From an uncultured Thalassospira sp. (GTDB lineage: Bacteria; Pseudomonadota; Alphaproteobacteria; Rhodospirillales_A; Thalassospiraceae): a stretch of 7,263 nucleotides of DNA. Location of the stretch: assembly GCA_946885765.1 (NCBI GenBank), contig CAMPHD010000166.1, positions 1 to 7,263 of the forward strand. The letters are read 5' to 3'. A program made the translations under genes and the position numbers. The notes under the pieces are model-generated. The model had not been told where the DNA came from and searched no databases. It was given only the letters and a program-made list of their open reading frames with translations. Shown piece by piece: positions 6,148-7,263 of this stretch (position 1 is its first letter; the number at the start of each line of letters is the position of its first letter).

Positions 6148-6624
6148 TCAGGCCGAAACCCCAAGAAAATCTTCAAGAACGCCAACAATCATCCCGTGAT
6201 CCTCGTGCGAGGCAAGGCCGGAAACGGTGATTGCCGCGATCACGCCAACGCCTTTGACGCGAACCGGAAAACTGCCGCCGTGGTCGGCATAATCGGCGAA
6301 ATCAATCCCGTGATCGGCAAGCGTTTTGCCCTTGGCCTTCAACGCCAATCCAAACTGCATCGATGATTGATGTTCGCGAAGCGTCAGATTGCTTTTGCGA
6401 TATGCCCAGGAATCATTGGCGGGTTTTGCGCCCAAAAGGGCCGCGTGGAACAGGGTGCGATCAGATGTACGGATATCGACGACAACCGGGGCTCTCTGTG
6501 CCCGTGCCACTGCCACGAGGGCCGATCCGATTTCCCACGCCGTTTCCTCGTCAAAGCGATCAAAGACCAGCTTTTCTTCTTGAGCTCTCAGGTTGACAAT
6601 ATCCATAAACCGTTCAGCTTCCAT
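6148..6624 (-). CDS. HbpS/UPF0303-type (heme-degrading domain) family protein
   Basis: A 158-aa protein of the HbpS-like/UPF0303 family. Recognition rests on LRAQEEKLVFDRFDEETAWEIG near the N-terminus (about 12-33), VVVDIR at 47-52, SWAYRKSNLTLREHQSS at about 72-88, YADHGGSFPVRVKGVGVIAAITVSG at about 112-136, and SGLASHEDHGMIVGVL at about 135-150. Streptomyces HbpS binds heme and partners a two-component sensor; most proteobacterial members have no tested function, so heme binding is only a possibility. No signal peptide is visible, so it is probably cytoplasmic. The start MEAERFMDIV (6624) was chosen because family members usually have about six residues before the 'DI..L..QEE' segment; ATG 6606 is the alternative. 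The ATG lies inside the last codons of the upstream AT-rich gene (11-nt overlap), and no strong ribosome binding site is seen. Confidence 0.85.
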   Translation of the reverse strand: MEAERFMDIVNLRAQEEKLVFDRFDEETAWEIGSALVAVARAQRAPVVVDIRTSDRTLFHAALLGAKPANDSWAYRKSNLTLREHQSSMQFGLALKAKGKTLADHGIDFADYADHGGSFPVRVKGVGVIAAITVSGLASHEDHGMIVGVLEDFLGVSA

Positions 6625-7263
6625 CTTCAATTTCGCCACTCTTATCTTTGAGCAAAACCAGAGAGAATCCAAGAAATTGAGAAAATTTTTGGAATGCCGC
6701 CCTCACCTGAAGCATAAGTATAGTTTTATGAGGTGGTTTTGCCCCCTCAACCAAAGACAGAACTTCATCTAATAGGTCAATTAACCATTCACGTTCCTGA
6801 TGAAGACTACAAATTTTATGTCCCTGCGCATTCTCGTAACGCTGACCAAGTGCAGCAAGTAGTAAACGATCCGCCTTTTCGTCTTGGATCATCAAAGCTG
6901 CAAACGTCTTTGGATCAACAAAATGCAAGAACGCGATATTTCCAAACTTCTCCGCTTTGAAATCGCACTCATAAAGCAAATCGTATTTTCTATCATCTTG
7001 ATGGTATTGATTTATGTAAATATATGCGAAATCTCGCATTTTCTGTTTAAGCGCACATATGTTAGAAGATTTAATCAGATGATATATCTCTTTAAACTCT
7101 CGGCTTTCTGCACTTCTATACCCCAATCCATCATAGCCAGAGCCACCACCCAGCCCAAAAACTTCGTCGTCATACTCGAATTTTCCGGCTTTCAAAAGAT
7201 TATGAATATAATTTTCAAAAAACTTAAAAACACTGCTGAAGGGACTGCTAACGTTTCCCTGAT
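6614..7263 (-). CDS. Hypothetical protein, AT-rich, 5' end beyond the window
   Basis: I do not recognise this protein. The frame is open from the right edge (first full codon at 7261) to TGA at 6616-6614, giving 215 visible residues with no stop. A TTG at 7195 could start a 193-aa form, but coding-like sequence (PFSSVFKFFENYIHNLLK) continues upstream of it, so the true start is probably outside. Visible traits are an acidic then glycine-rich stretch (EYDDEVFGLGGGSGYDG, about 29-45), a mostly helical-looking body rich in charged and aromatic residues, three cysteines (ICAL, YECDF, KICSL), and a hydrophilic tail EIEDGS. No signal peptide or membrane segment is seen in this part. Hand count of 6661-7260 gives 233 G/C in 600 (39%), well below the genes to its left, which suggests transfer. 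Its end overlaps the HbpS-like gene start. Confidence 0.65.
   Translation of the reverse strand, partial: QGNVSSPFSSVFKFFENYIHNLLKAGKFEYDDEVFGLGGGSGYDGLGYRSAESREFKEIYHLIKSSNICALKQKMRDFAYIYINQYHQDDRKYDLLYECDFKAEKFGNIAFLHFVDPKTFAALMIQDEKADRLLLAALGQRYENAQGHKICSLHQEREWLIDLLDEVLSLVEGAKPPHKTILMLQVRAAFQKFSQFLGFSLVLLKDKSGEIEDGS

Noticed and set aside
6115..6154. GGCCGATA and TATC-A-GGCC as a terminator between hxlR and the HbpS-like gene
   Set aside because: The arms need a bulge, the loop is 23 nt, one arm covers the HbpS-like stop codon, and there is no T-run on either side.

Overview
The window looks like the chromosome of an alphaproteobacterium, most likely a Rhodospirillales member close to Thalassospira. 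This rests on the gene order tsaE-amgK-murU-addB, an alphaproteobacterial-type AddB N-terminus, a TrxR-like ferredoxin-NADP reductase, and the moderately GC-rich composition of most of the window. The genus is an inference from overall resemblance and was not checked by any search.

Left part (1-2783, minus strand): a tightly packed operon read right to left. tsaE (tRNA t6A modification) is followed by an AmgK-like sugar kinase, a MurU-like nucleotidyltransferase (together a peptidoglycan recycling pair) and the start of addB (double-strand break repair), which runs off the left edge. All three junctions are 1- or 4-nt stop/start overlaps (TGATG, TGATG, ATGA), so the genes are probably translationally coupled. 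Positions 2784-3013 form a divergent intergenic region with weak promoter candidates for both sides.

Centre (3014-4477, plus strand): a ferredoxin/flavodoxin-NADP+ reductase of the thioredoxin-reductase-like type, followed 27 nt later by a small zinc protein of the GFA/CENP-V family. They are probably cotranscribed.

Right centre (4499-6106): a self-contained accessory module. An NTF2/SnoaL-like protein and a short-chain dehydrogenase form a minus-strand pair, transcribed divergently from an HxlR-type winged-helix regulator. The 103-nt shared intergenic region carries a near-perfect 20-bp palindrome, a good candidate HxlR operator, and an 8-bp perfect hairpin that overlaps the ribosome binding site of the NTF2-like gene. 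This is the most clearly readable regulatory circuit in the window.

Right end (6148-7263, minus strand): an HbpS/UPF0303-type protein. Its start codon lies inside the last codons of an unrecognised, AT-rich reading frame (about 39% GC by hand count) that is still open at the right edge. The composition change begins at this junction and may mark the edge of horizontally acquired DNA.

No tRNA, rRNA, CRISPR array, insertion sequence or convincing intrinsic terminator was seen. I did not find a clearly novel multi-gene system; the HxlR module and the AT-rich right edge deserve the closest look.
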